Shown here one piece after another: positions 1-8,879 of a stretch of DNA of 64,000 nucleotides. The position numbers were made by a program, and so were the translations under genes. Every line of letters starts with the position of its first letter. The stretch's first letter is position 1. The stretch covers positions 1 through 64,000 of the forward strand of contig NZ_SHLX01000007.1 in the NCBI RefSeq assembly GCF_004764705.1, given 5' to 3'. This stretch comes from Paenibacillus cymbidii. GTDB taxonomy: Bacteria > Bacillota > Bacilli > Paenibacillales > NBRC-103111. Below the pieces are notes generated by a model. That model did no database searches. It saw only the letters and a list, made by a program, of their open reading frames with translations, and had not been told where the DNA came from.

Positions 1-84
1 CCCGCTCCCGCGCCGGCTGCGCCCGCTCCCGCACCGGCTGCGCCCGCTCCTGCGCCGGCTGCGCCCGCTCCCGCGCCGGCTGCT
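1..84. repeat. Four tandem 21-bp repeats inside a coding sequence
   Basis: Four consecutive 21-bp units (cccgctcccgcgccggctgc plus g) with one or two changes each. Read on the minus strand in the frame of the overlapping gene they encode a seven-residue repeat AAGAGAG. The array starts at or before the left edge of the window, so its total copy number is unknown. Confidence 0.9.
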
Positions 85-1289
85 TCCGCCGCGCCGCCAG
101 AGCTCCAGGCGCCGGGCACGGCTTCGCCTTGCGCCGCCAGTTGCTGCGCGGCAGCCAAGCCGAGCTGCGCCAGCGCGGCCGCCTGCTCCCGTGCGGCTTC
201 GGCCAGCGCGTCGCTGTTCTGCAGCTGCGCCAGTTGCTGCTGCAATTGCTCCTGCAGCGCCGCCAGCGCTGCGCCCGTTTCGGCACCTCCGGCCGTTCGC
301 AGCGCTGCAGCCGCCGCTTGCAGCGACGTCTGCAGCGCTTGCTTCGGTGCCCCTTCGCCGGGGGCGGTTTGCGCCAACTGCTCAAGCTGTTTGGCCGCCG
401 CCTGTTTCTGCTCGGCGGACATCTGCGCCAGCTGCTGACGCAGCGCATCGATTCCTCGCTGCAGCGCCGCTTCGTCCCGCTGCGCCAAGCTGTCGCCAAT
501 CGCGGCCAACGCCGGGGTTCGCTTCATCTGTTCGGCCCATTTTCCGGCCTGATCGAGTTTGCGTTGTTCGGCCGCTGCCGTTTTATCGAGCCCGGACATC
601 GCGGCTTCCATTTTATCCAATGCATCGCCTACTGAAGCGCTCTCCTTCAAATCGGCATTCAACTGTCGGACGGTTTCGGCGACAGGTTGGAGCGGATCGG
701 CCGGCTGTGCATGCGACTCTTGCCGTTCGGCCATTTCGTTCGTTTCGGCCGTCAATTGACGGAGCGTCTGACCCAGCTCTTGCCGCTTCGCCAGCACATC
801 GTCCTGCGGATTCGGCAGCACGAGCAGCAAGGCGAGCACAAGCGCGCCACCGACAGCAGCAAACAGGTACGGCTTGCGCAACTGCGGCACGAGACGCTTT
901 CGCACATCTCCGGCATGCGTTTCCGTCCATAGCTCCGCTTCTTCCCTCTGCATGCGAATAATCGGCGAATCGTCGCGCAAATAGTGCAGTGCGGTGCGAA
1001 TCGCCTCCTCGCCGCCTTCGCGGTCCAGCACGCGGGCGGCTTCGGCAGGCGGAACGCTGCGCAGCAGCGCGTAACCGGCGCCGATCGCAACGCCTGCCGC
1101 AACAAGCAGCAGCGACAACGCCCGATGACCCGCCAGCGGCATCAGCCGCGCCAGCAACGCAACCAACAGCCCGGCGCCGATTCCCGCCGCCAGACCGTAC
1201 GTTGCGAACGCGACGGCGCGAATGCCAAGCAGCCGGCGCTGGACCGGCTTCAACAAATGCAGCAGCCTTACGGATTCCGCATGCGCCAT
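1..1289 (-). CDS. Membrane-anchored Ala/Gln-rich coiled-coil protein (partial)
   Basis: The gene is open from an ATG at 1289 to the left edge, so the C-terminus is missing. AGGAGG lies 10 nt before the ATG. At least 429 residues are visible: two hydrophobic segments near residues 22-50 and 55-75, a third near 137-158, then a long helical region rich in Ala, Gln and Glu that reads as coiled coil, and finally the AAGAGAG repeat. It starts 27 nt after the permease stop and is the last visible gene of an exporter operon. I do not recognise a catalytic motif. Such Ala/Gln-rich membrane proteins accompany ABC-2 exporters in Paenibacillaceae, but the function is unknown. Confidence 0.75.
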   Translation of the reverse strand, partial: MAHAESVRLLHLLKPVQRRLLGIRAVAFATYGLAAGIGAGLLVALLARLMPLAGHRALSLLLVAAGVAIGAGYALLRSVPPAEAARVLDREGGEEAIRTALHYLRDDSPIIRMQREEAELWTETHAGDVRKRLVPQLRKPYLFAAVGGALVLALLLVLPNPQDDVLAKRQELGQTLRQLTAETNEMAERQESHAQPADPLQPVAETVRQLNADLKESASVGDALDKMEAAMSGLDKTAAAEQRKLDQAGKWAEQMKRTPALAAIGDSLAQRDEAALQRGIDALRQQLAQMSAEQKQAAAKQLEQLAQTAPGEGAPKQALQTSLQAAAAALRTAGGAETGAALAALQEQLQQQLAQLQNSDALAEAAREQAAALAQLGLAAAQQLAAQGEAVPGAWSSGGAAEAAGAGAGAAGAGAGAAGAGAGAAGAGA

Positions 1290-1316
1290 AAATTCCGCCT
1301 CCTCTCAGTTGCCGAA

Positions 1317-2213
1317 TCAGCCGCGGCGCTTCAGGCGCGGCCGAATGTAACGCACGCTGAGCCAGATCGCGCCGGCGGCCAGCAAAGCGTAGCCGACGAC
1401 AAACTGCTGCCAGATCGCAAAAGGCGGCTCGTAAATGCCGTTGCCCGGCGAACGGTAAATTTGCTCCGACATGCCCGGCTCGAAAATACTGAGCAACGCG
1501 GCCACCGGATTCATTCCGATCACAAGACCGATCCAGTAAAAATGCGCCGTTCCCGGCGAGCCGTTGTTGTGCAGCGCTTGATCGATCCCTTGCAGGAACA
1601 AATAGGCAAGCGCCGTGCCGCCAAACAGAAACAGCATCGTGCCGTAGGTGACGACCACGGCGACCATCGTCCGTTTCATCAGCGTGGAGAACAGCACGCC
1701 AAACGCGCCGAGCGCGACCATCGTAAATACGTAGAACAAAAACACAAGCGCGAGTTGCCCCGGCGAAATGCCGCCGTACAAAAAGACGATGCTGTAAATC
1801 GGCAGTGTAGCGACAACGACGAGCAGCATGAAGCTGAGCGCCGATACGAGCTTGCTCACCACGATGGTCGTCGAGCTCATCTGTGTCGTCAGCAGCATGC
1901 CGAGGGTTTGTTTTTCGCGTTCGCCGCTGATGACGCCCGCAGTCAGCCCCGGTGTCATAAATGCGACCAGTACGAGCTGCGCCACACTAAGAAAATAAAA
2001 CATGTCTCGGCTTTGGCTGGAATTGATCCGCGGCGCGCCTCCGCTGCCCAGCACATTCAAATAGATGAAACCGAACGCAAGCAAGCCGACGGCGATCAAA
2101 TAAAGCAAGATGGCGAGCGGCGAGCGGAACGAGCGCATGCGCAGCCGGAACTCTTTGTCCAGCACGGGATTGATTAAGGTGTGTCTGAAAACCCGCTCAG
2201 GTGCATCTTTCAC
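1317..2213 (-). CDS. ABC-2 type transporter permease, 5' end disrupted by a repeat element
   Basis: The body encodes about six hydrophobic helices (SPLAILLYLIAVGLLAFGF, then several others) and the ABC-2 hallmark VISGEREKQTLGMLLTT, so it is the membrane subunit partnering the ATPase encoded just upstream. The native start is most likely the ATG at 2356, which overlaps the ATPase stop (ATGA) and would give MNWRQKL joined to INPVLDKEF. A 160-bp palindromic element sits exactly between these two pieces and shifts the frame. The frame is still open from a GTG at 2213 inside the element (an ATG at 2285 is the alternative), so a protein with a changed N-terminus could be made. Either a rescued gene or a recent pseudogene. 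Confidence 0.7.
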   Translation of the reverse strand: MKDAPERVFRHTLINPVLDKEFRLRMRSFRSPLAILLYLIAVGLLAFGFIYLNVLGSGGAPRINSSQSRDMFYFLSVAQLVLVAFMTPGLTAGVISGEREKQTLGMLLTTQMSSTTIVVSKLVSALSFMLLVVVATLPIYSIVFLYGGISPGQLALVFLFYVFTMVALGAFGVLFSTLMKRTMVAVVVTYGTMLFLFGGTALAYLFLQGIDQALHNNGSPGTAHFYWIGLVIGMNPVAALLSIFEPGMSEQIYRSPGNGIYEPPFAIWQQFVVGYALLAAGAIWLSVRYIRPRLKRRG

Positions 2214-2336
2214 CGCCTTTTCGCCCCCTGCTGCGTTATTTTTGTTTGACGTACCCCGGTACGCCTGCACAAAACTGCCTTGCATGGAACGAAAATTCGG
2301 CCAAATCTGCTGTCTTCGGAGTCTCCAGACACACCT
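2177..2336. mobile_element. 160-bp palindromic MITE-like element
   Basis: Both ends carry the inverted repeat AGGTGTGTCTG, and the two 80-bp halves are complementary along most of their length around a central GTACC-cc-GGTAC at 2251-2262. Removing the element plus a duplicated TA (161 bp) restores an uninterrupted permease reading frame from the ATG at 2356, which is direct evidence of insertion. It encodes no transposase, so it would need one in trans. A TA target duplication is typical of IS630/mariner-type elements, but the family assignment is inference. Confidence 0.8.
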
Positions 2337-2352
2337 AGCTTCTGGCGCCAGT

Positions 2353-3366
2353 TCATGACGACAGGTCCCCTCCCTTCGTGATCGCAAGAAACACGTCTTC
2401 CAAATTCGTCTGCGCCTCATGGAACGAAATGATGCGCCTGCCGCTTGCAATCAGCTCCCGCAGCAGTTCGATCTGCTCCTCGTCCTGCCCGCCGAAATGG
2501 ACGCGCAGGTCGTTTCCTTCGCGTTCGACACCGGTCACATGCGCACAATCTTCCAGGAAACGCGCCGCTTCCTCCGCATCGCCGAGCAGCCGGATGTGCA
2601 GCACCCGTTTGACGCGCAACCTTGCCTGAATGTCGCTCACTTTGCCGTGGGCAATCAGACTGCCGTGCTCGATTACGCCGATTTCATCGACCATCTCCGC
2701 CAGTTCGGGCAAAATATGCGATGAAATGAGAATCGTTTTGCCCATCATCTTGAGTTCTTTCAAAATTTCCCGCATTTCGATGCGCGCTCGCGGATCGAGG
2801 CCGGAAGCGGGTTCGTCGAGAATCAGCACTTCGGGATCGTGCACCAGGCAGCGCGCCAGACAGAGACGCTGCTTCATGCCGCGCGACAGCGAATCGACGT
2901 AAACGTTGGCCTTGTCGGTCAAGTTGACCAGCTCCAGCAGCTGCGGGATGAGCTTCTCCCGCTCCGCGCGCGGAATACCGTAGCTGCCGCCGTAGAAATG
3001 CAAATACTCGGTCGTCTTGAACTGGTCGTACACGCCGAAGAAGTCGGGCATGTAACCGATCAGCTTGCGTACCCGGTCCGGATGATCGGCCACTTCGAAG
3101 CCGCCGACTTTGGCCGTTCCCGACGTAGGCGCAAGAAGTGTCGCCAAGATCGACATCGTCGTCGATTTGCCCGCGCCGTTTGGCCCGACAAAACCGAATA
3201 CCGTGCCTTTGCCGATACGCAAATGCAGATTATTTAATGCCGTGAATGAACCGTAACTTTTGCACAAGCCTTCGATTTCGATCATGGGCGTATCGCTGTC
3301 GATTTCATCCGGAGCAGCTTCCATTGCGGTTGCCGTCGCCGTTTCGCGAGCCTCTTGTTCCTTCAT
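2353..3366 (-). CDS. ABC-2 exporter ATP-binding protein
   Basis: 337 residues. Walker A GPNGAGKST is at residues 61-69, the signature LSRGMKQ at 160-166 and Walker B LILDEP at 181-186, followed by the switch histidine in ISSHILPELAE. The first 25 residues are an acidic, non-conserved extension. It energises the permease encoded immediately downstream, whose native ATG overlaps this stop codon. It begins 1 nt after the stop of the large membrane protein upstream, so the genes are translationally coupled. The substrate is unknown; the ABC-2 class with a large extracellular partner often handles gliding-type, antibiotic or cell-envelope substrates. Confidence 0.9.
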   Translation of the reverse strand: MKEQEARETATATAMEAAPDEIDSDTPMIEIEGLCKSYGSFTALNNLHLRIGKGTVFGFVGPNGAGKSTTMSILATLLAPTSGTAKVGGFEVADHPDRVRKLIGYMPDFFGVYDQFKTTEYLHFYGGSYGIPRAEREKLIPQLLELVNLTDKANVYVDSLSRGMKQRLCLARCLVHDPEVLILDEPASGLDPRARIEMREILKELKMMGKTILISSHILPELAEMVDEIGVIEHGSLIAHGKVSDIQARLRVKRVLHIRLLGDAEEAARFLEDCAHVTGVEREGNDLRVHFGGQDEEQIELLRELIASGRRIISFHEAQTNLEDVFLAITKGGDLSS

Positions 3367-3367
3367 C

Positions 3368-5782
3368 CTACTTCACCGTCCCTTCAAGCGCAACGTCCGG
3401 ATACTGAAACGTTACCGTTTGGGCCGACGACGCCTTGATCCGGATCGTACGCCCTTCGACCAGCAGTTCGTTCAACCTGTCGCTCAAATCGACGGTGCCT
3501 CCCGCCTGCCAGACGAAAGGAATCCACGAACGGCTCGCTTCGTTCCAAATTTGCATCGCGGCCGCGTTCGCCGTATTGTCTGTTCGCATGTGCAGACTGG
3601 TATACTGAACGTTCCCCGTTATGGCGGGCAGGCGGTATTCGAATGTAAAATCGCCCCCGCCGATCGTCATGTTGTTGCCCGGCACGCCGAACAATTGCTG
3701 CAAATTGTTGTCGACTACAACGGGCGAAAGGTACCCATAAGGAATCTGCACCGCACTGCCTTGCACGAACTTGGGTTCGATTTGCTGGACCCACATATTC
3801 AGTTGATCGGACTTGGCATTCGAACCGTTCACTTTGTACGATAGCAGACTGTCCTTGCTCCAGCCGATGACGTACGGAGCGTTCGACGGCGCCGCGTTCC
3901 CGTTCAACTTGCGGGAGAAGTACGTTTCCGCCATTTGCCGCTCGCGCACAAACTCGTCGTTTCGCCCCGAGGCGTTCGGAAACAGCGAACTGCCAATATC
4001 GTAAAACGCGTTCATCCCGGCAGGGCCCGTGGACAGGGAGAACGGTTTGCTTTCGCCGGCTTTCAAATCGCCGATCTCCACCGCCCTCATGTTCATGAAC
4101 ACGGCAACATGCTTCATGTCGTGCTGCGTCCGGTTGACGATTTCGCCGCCAAGGCCGTTGCTGTCCACATGCGACGTTACCTCGAACTTGCCGTACGGTT
4201 CGTTGTTGCCCGCCGCAACAGCCGTCTTGCGCGTCGACCAGTACGGAATTCGCTTGAATGAAAGACGAGGCCCGGCAGGCGATTCGGCAACAACCGGATC
4301 GGAAGTTTCGCTCACTTTGGTTACAGGCCGCGAGCCGCCGGAATCGAACGGAAGCAGCCGGGTGCCTGCCGGCATTTCAATCGTATACCGTCCGCCCCGC
4401 GGCACGAACAGCGCCATCGCGCTGACCCGGTTCCCCATCCCGCTGTCGTTCAGTTCGATTGTGCTGAGCGTGTGCGTGATCGTGGCATTTTTTTTGGATG
4501 CCCCGATCATGTAGACGCCGACGCTGAACAAGATGGAGAACGCCGGAATGACCGCCCAGGCCCATTCCCGCTTGTCGAGTTTCTTCAACAGCACGTAGAG
4601 CAGCGGCGCAACAAGAAGCGCGTAAGCGGCAAACAGCAGAAGCAGCAAATCCAGCGAAGGCGGCGAGATCGACGGAAACCAGTCCAACGCGTAGTTAATT
4701 TCCGTCATCGCATCGACGCTGGAGATGCCCGTTGTCCGACCTATTTTGACCAGCGATGCCGTTGCCAGGCTTTGCAGCACGCGCGCCCACAAATCGGCGT
4801 TGCCGTTCCAGGATGCTACCGGTTCCAGGGCCAGGTCGTAGGCGATATACCAGACGGAGCCGCTGCCGTACGTTTGCCGGGCGACAAGCGGCAAGCCGTC
4901 GGTCGAATACAGCGTGCTGCCGGCTTTCAGCGCGGCGGCGGAAATCGGAAACGGCAACGACAGCGGCAGCTCCTTGCCCGCCGCATGGGCGAGCGATTCA
5001 AGCGAAGCCGCCGTTGACATGCCGGTATACGAAACTGGAGCGATCGTTTCGAACGCTTTGGCCGTTTTCGGATAGCCGGCGCCGCCGGCCAGAACCAATT
5101 GGCCGCCCCGCTCGGTCCAGGCGACGAGCGCCTTGGTTTGCGCTTCCGTCAGCGTATCGGTGGCCGTATCGTTAAAGACGATCATGTTCAGCCCCTGAAG
5201 CTGCAGCGCGTCGTCCGGAAGCTTGTCGCCCGCCATGTGCACGACATCTAGATCGAAATTTTTCTGGTTGAGCAGCGCAAGGAAATTAAGCGTATCGGGA
5301 TCGCGCGCAATGACGCCAATCAGCAGTTGGCGGGAAACCGACGTTTCCGCCCAGTCGTTCCCGGCGCTGAACGGAATGCGTTTTCCTTTCGCAAACGATC
5401 CTTCAAAGAAGGAAATACGATTGTTTCCGGGTGTAAGCACCATGCCGGGCACGACGAACCGAACCGACTTTTCGCTGCCGGCCGGCAATTCCAGGTACTG
5501 GGTATAAGCCAGATTGTCGCCGCTCGTATTGTACGGGCTGCCCATTTCGAGCACCACTTCGCCGGTTACGGCTTCCCCGCCATTGCGCAGCGTGACCGTC
5601 AGCGGGTACCATTCGCTTTCCTTGGCCTTGCCTTCGAATCCGACCTCTGCCTTCACTTCGATCGCATACCCCGCCGCGAACGCGCGACCTCCCCCGCTGC
5701 GATCTTCATTCGGGAGCACCGTTATTGCAAACACAAGCATGACGAGCAATGAAACGAACAAACGATAGCGGCTGCGTATCAC
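3368..5782 (-). CDS. Large exported membrane protein of the ABC exporter operon
   Basis: About 804 residues from a GTG at 5782 preceded by AAGGGG; longer upstream frames lack a ribosome binding site. An N-terminal hydrophobic segment (RLFVSLLVMLVFAITV) acts as signal or anchor. A beta-rich domain follows, then an alpha/beta domain resembling the class I glutamine-amidotransferase fold (LNMIVFNDTATDTL and GGQLVLAGG) but without an obvious catalytic Cys-His-Glu set, then two transmembrane helices in the middle and a long extracellular C-terminal domain. It is the first gene of the operon with the ABC ATPase and permease. The likely role is an extracytoplasmic partner of that exporter; this is inferred from context only. 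Confidence 0.7.
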   Translation of the reverse strand: MIRSRYRLFVSLLVMLVFAITVLPNEDRSGGGRAFAAGYAIEVKAEVGFEGKAKESEWYPLTVTLRNGGEAVTGEVVLEMGSPYNTSGDNLAYTQYLELPAGSEKSVRFVVPGMVLTPGNNRISFFEGSFAKGKRIPFSAGNDWAETSVSRQLLIGVIARDPDTLNFLALLNQKNFDLDVVHMAGDKLPDDALQLQGLNMIVFNDTATDTLTEAQTKALVAWTERGGQLVLAGGAGYPKTAKAFETIAPVSYTGMSTAASLESLAHAAGKELPLSLPFPISAAALKAGSTLYSTDGLPLVARQTYGSGSVWYIAYDLALEPVASWNGNADLWARVLQSLATASLVKIGRTTGISSVDAMTEINYALDWFPSISPPSLDLLLLLFAAYALLVAPLLYVLLKKLDKREWAWAVIPAFSILFSVGVYMIGASKKNATITHTLSTIELNDSGMGNRVSAMALFVPRGGRYTIEMPAGTRLLPFDSGGSRPVTKVSETSDPVVAESPAGPRLSFKRIPYWSTRKTAVAAGNNEPYGKFEVTSHVDSNGLGGEIVNRTQHDMKHVAVFMNMRAVEIGDLKAGESKPFSLSTGPAGMNAFYDIGSSLFPNASGRNDEFVRERQMAETYFSRKLNGNAAPSNAPYVIGWSKDSLLSYKVNGSNAKSDQLNMWVQQIEPKFVQGSAVQIPYGYLSPVVVDNNLQQLFGVPGNNMTIGGGDFTFEYRLPAITGNVQYTSLHMRTDNTANAAAMQIWNEASRSWIPFVWQAGGTVDLSDRLNELLVEGRTIRIKASSAQTVTFQYPDVALEGTVK

Positions 5783-6063
5783 GGGTGTTCCCCTTTCGAC
5801 ATTGGTGGCAGTGTTTGGTGCTTTTGGTTCTATTGCCAATATAATCATTATATGAAAAGCTTCTATCGAAGTATAGGCCGGGCATCCATGCCGATCCTTC
5901 CGTATGATAAACGAATTTGGCTTCGCGGAAGTTGCATTTGCGGCCACGTTGCCGGCTGGTTTGTGCGATTGCATTTTGTTTTGCCGGGAAAAGCGGGTAT
6001 GATAGAAGAAAATGGCGGCATTTGCCGCAATACGGATGTTGGGCGACGGAGGCGTGTCACCAA

Positions 6064-7323
6064 ATGGCGAAAAAACAACGCAATACGAACAAATATGTCG
6101 CCGGATTGTCGCTGGCCGCGATGGGCGGCGGATTTGCCGCAACGCTCCCCTTTGAAGACGGCTTCCTAGGCTTGCTGCAGGGCGGATTCGAAGCAGGCCT
6201 GGTCGGCGGATTGGCCGACTGGTTTGCTGTCACTGCCTTGTTCCGGCATCCGCTCGGCATTCCGATCCCGCACACCGCCTTGCTGCCCAAAAACCGTGAA
6301 AAGCTGACCCGTTCGGTCATCGCCATGTTGGAAACGGAGCTGCTGAGCATGGACAGCATCCGCGCCAAAATCGAGCCGCTTCCGATCTCCCGCACGCTGC
6401 TGTCCAAGCTGGAAGAGGAGCTTCACGGCGAAACGCTCCCTCAAGGCATCGTGACGATGCTGAGCGCGGCGATTCGTTTCGTGCAGACGGACAAGCTGGC
6501 GGCGCCGGTCGCAGAAGCTGCGAAACAAGCGATCATCGATGCCGTTTCGAATACCGAAACGCTGCGCAAGCTGATCGAAACCGTCATGGAGCGCGACTAT
6601 GATGCGAAAGTGCTGGATACGGCGCTGGAGAAGGCGCAAGATTGGGTCGCCAAGCCGGAAACGCGCGATTATTTGGGCGGTATCGCGATGCAGCTGATTA
6701 GCCAGCTCAAGGTCGGCGGATTCATGCAATTCGCCGTGCAGGCATTCCTCGGTTATTTGAGCGAAGACAAGCTGGGCGATATGGCGCAAACGTTCCTTCG
6801 CGGCAAAATCGTCCAACTGCAAAACGCCGACGACCGCGACCGCCAAGCCATTCTCGGCGTTATTCGGCGCGAGCTGCGGGCGCTCCCGGACCGCCCCGGC
6901 ATAAGCGAAACCATTGCCCAGGCTGCGGGGCAAATGATCGATGCCTTCGGTCTTGTTGCGCATGCGGAGCGTCTGCTGACGACGCTTAAAGAACGCGCGC
7001 TCGCCTTCGTGCAAGGCGATTCGTTCGTTAGCGACTGGCTTGTGCCGCAAGGCACAACGTTGATCGCAAAACTGCGGGACGACGAACAAGCGATTACACG
7101 CACGGACGACTGGATTAAAGAGCGAATCGTCGCCGTTATTGAAAAGAACTATCATAAGATCGGCCAACTCGCCAAAGAAAACATCGATCGGCTCGACAAC
7201 GATTCGTTGATCGCTTTCATCGAAGATAAAGTCGGCAAAGATTTGCAGTGGATCCGCATCAACGGCGCGATTTGCGGATTTTTGGTCGGACTGGCTTTGT
7301 ACGGCATTCGATCGTTGATGTAA
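6064..7323 (+). CDS. DUF445 family membrane protein
   Basis: 419 residues from the ATG at 6064 (GGAGG 13 nt upstream; a longer frame exists but has no ribosome binding site). It has a hydrophobic N-terminus with the family motif GLVGGLADWFAVTALF, a conserved HPLGIPIPHTALLPKN segment, a long helical middle and a C-terminal membrane helix (INGAICGFLVGLALYGI). This layout is that of the DUF445/YheB family, membrane-tethered proteins associated in Bacillus with the cell envelope and spores. No biochemical function is established. It is divergent from the exporter operon, with an AT-rich promoter region between them. Confidence 0.85.
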   Translation: MAKKQRNTNKYVAGLSLAAMGGGFAATLPFEDGFLGLLQGGFEAGLVGGLADWFAVTALFRHPLGIPIPHTALLPKNREKLTRSVIAMLETELLSMDSIRAKIEPLPISRTLLSKLEEELHGETLPQGIVTMLSAAIRFVQTDKLAAPVAEAAKQAIIDAVSNTETLRKLIETVMERDYDAKVLDTALEKAQDWVAKPETRDYLGGIAMQLISQLKVGGFMQFAVQAFLGYLSEDKLGDMAQTFLRGKIVQLQNADDRDRQAILGVIRRELRALPDRPGISETIAQAAGQMIDAFGLVAHAERLLTTLKERALAFVQGDSFVSDWLVPQGTTLIAKLRDDEQAITRTDDWIKERIVAVIEKNYHKIGQLAKENIDRLDNDSLIAFIEDKVGKDLQWIRINGAICGFLVGLALYGIRSLM

Positions 7324-7415
7324 GTTATTCCCTGTACAGGGCAATGATACAAATGCAGCTTGTCAGCTGCCGCCATTCGACCTTACAATATGTCTGGGAA
7401 GCAAGGAGGTCCGGA

Positions 7416-7622
7416 ATGGAAAAAGAATGGTTAGAAGAAGTAAAGTCGCTCGTTCTGGATATGCGCGTGGAAATGAGAGAGATGCGGCAGGAGATTCCGA
7501 GCGTACGTTCTGAGATTCAAGAAGTGCGGACCAAAATGCGGCAAGGTTTCCGCGATCAGGATGCAAAAATCGATCAATTGCGAGCCGAAATGAAACAAGA
7601 TTTCAAATTGTTGGGTGACTAG
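7416..7622 (+). CDS. Small coiled-coil protein, probably truncated by a nonsense codon
   Basis: 68 residues from an ATG with AAGGAGG 6 nt upstream. It is almost entirely heptad-patterned helix (EVKSLVLDMRVEMREMRQE and similar). The stop TAG at 7620-7622 is followed in the same frame by 45 further codons to a TGA at 7758, and this continuation (CERIGKLAAGHDHQIRITAR and on) is again amphipathic helix. The natural protein was therefore probably about 114 residues, and this copy carries a premature stop. Small coiled-coil proteins of this kind are common in Paenibacillaceae and have no assigned function. Confidence 0.65.
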   Translation: MEKEWLEEVKSLVLDMRVEMREMRQEIPSVRSEIQEVRTKMRQGFRDQDAKIDQLRAEMKQDFKLLGD

Positions 7623-7763
7623 TGCGAACGCATTGGGAAGTTGGCCGCCGGTCATGACCACCAAATTCGTATCACGGCCCGCCATCAGAGAGCCATGGAA
7701 ATGGATCTGGAGCTTACGATCGATCGGGTCGACAAGCTCGAACTCGCGCTTCAACCTTGACAG

Positions 7764-7792
7764 AAGCCCGGAGCAGCCATTGCCCCGGGCTT
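7764..7792. terminator. Hairpin between convergent genes
   Basis: AAGCCCGG pairs with CCGGGCTT across a 13-nt loop. It lies just after the coiled-coil gene's final TGA and before the stop of the convergent AraC gene, so it could serve either. The U-tract is weak on both strands. Confidence 0.55.
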
Positions 7793-7811
7793 CCTTGCGT
7801 TCCAACCGACG

Positions 7812-8711
7812 TTACAGTTGTGTGCTCCGCTTCTTGAACTGGGTAGGCGACATTCCCGTCTCCTGCTTGAACTGGCGGGAAAAATAGTGAAGGCTCGCAT
7901 ACCCGAGCTTTTGCGCCACCGCTTCGACCGTGTTTTCCTCGATCAGCAAATATTTGGCCCGGCGGATGCGCTCTTGCGCGACATATTGTTTGGGCGCGGC
8001 GCCCACGCTCTGCTGAAACAACTCGGCGAAATAGGTCGGGTGATAACCGCATAAGCGCGCCAGTTCCGCCGAAGTCCAGGCCCGATCGGGCTGCTTGCGG
8101 ATCGCTTCCAGGGCAGGCGCGATTTTGCGCCGGGAAGCGGTGTCCCTGCCTTCTTCAATCCGATGGCGGAGAATGACCGTCAGTAATTGCACGATCAATC
8201 CGCGCAGCACGGATTCATAGCCGGGCTCGGCAAAACGGTACTCGCGCGTGATCTGCATGAACAACGACTCCAGATGCGGCAGCGTAAACTGAAACGGAAA
8301 CGGCATAACGCCAAATCCGTCCACTTCGATGGTGTAAACCAATGCCGCTTTGCCAATCTCCGACGCCGGACACAGGACGATGCCGGGGTTCGGATGAACC
8401 GGTACCGGCGAGATTTGGTCCCAGCTGAAATGGATGCTTGCAAATGTCCATTCGATGTGAGCGGCGACTTCGATCAGGTGCGGACTTTCCGCCCCGTAAA
8501 ACACCCCCATACCTCCCGTCATCTTGATCCGCTCTCCGCCAATTGTCAGCGTCGCTTCCCCATCGATCGTATATACAAGCTGGCAGTCCGGGATGATCCT
8601 CGGTCCCCAAGTGCAATCGGTCGCCGATTCCATGTAATTGGCATAATTCACCCGCGGACGTTGTTGCGACAATTTGCCGACATGTACGACCGAATCTGTC
8701 ATTTCCCCCAC
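7812..8711 (-). CDS. AraC family transcriptional regulator with N-terminal cupin-like domain
   Basis: 299 residues. The N-terminal 150 residues form a cupin-like sensing domain (VYTIDGEATLTIGGE), and the last 100 carry two AraC helix-turn-helix motifs: TSAELARLCGYHPTYFAELF and the terminal VAQKLGYASLHYFSRQFKQ. The start is a GTG at 8711 with GAGGAG 5 nt upstream; an ATG nine bases later is also possible. It is divergent from a phytanoyl-CoA dioxygenase family gene 168 bp away, so it probably controls that gene. The ligand is unknown. Confidence 0.88.
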   Translation of the reverse strand: MGEMTDSVVHVGKLSQQRPRVNYANYMESATDCTWGPRIIPDCQLVYTIDGEATLTIGGERIKMTGGMGVFYGAESPHLIEVAAHIEWTFASIHFSWDQISPVPVHPNPGIVLCPASEIGKAALVYTIEVDGFGVMPFPFQFTLPHLESLFMQITREYRFAEPGYESVLRGLIVQLLTVILRHRIEEGRDTASRRKIAPALEAIRKQPDRAWTSAELARLCGYHPTYFAELFQQSVGAAPKQYVAQERIRRAKYLLIEENTVEAVAQKLGYASLHYFSRQFKQETGMSPTQFKKRSTQL

Positions 8712-8879
8712 TCTCTCCTCGCATCTGTCATCGTAATGGTGAGATATCTTCTTTTTTCATAACACATCATCTGTGATTTGTGCAACTATTCTCGTTCTCT
8801 CTCTAACGACTTGCGTTTGACCGCCTGTTACAATGAAGGCAAGAAACGCAATCAACCGATTGACGAAAGGATGAACGCC

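Noticed and set aside
984-2177. Long plus-strand open frame (about 400 codons) opposite the exporter permease
   Set aside because: Its protein is Gln/Arg/His-rich with no domains, the typical shadow of a GC-rich gene; the minus-strand frames have membrane helices and ribosome binding sites.
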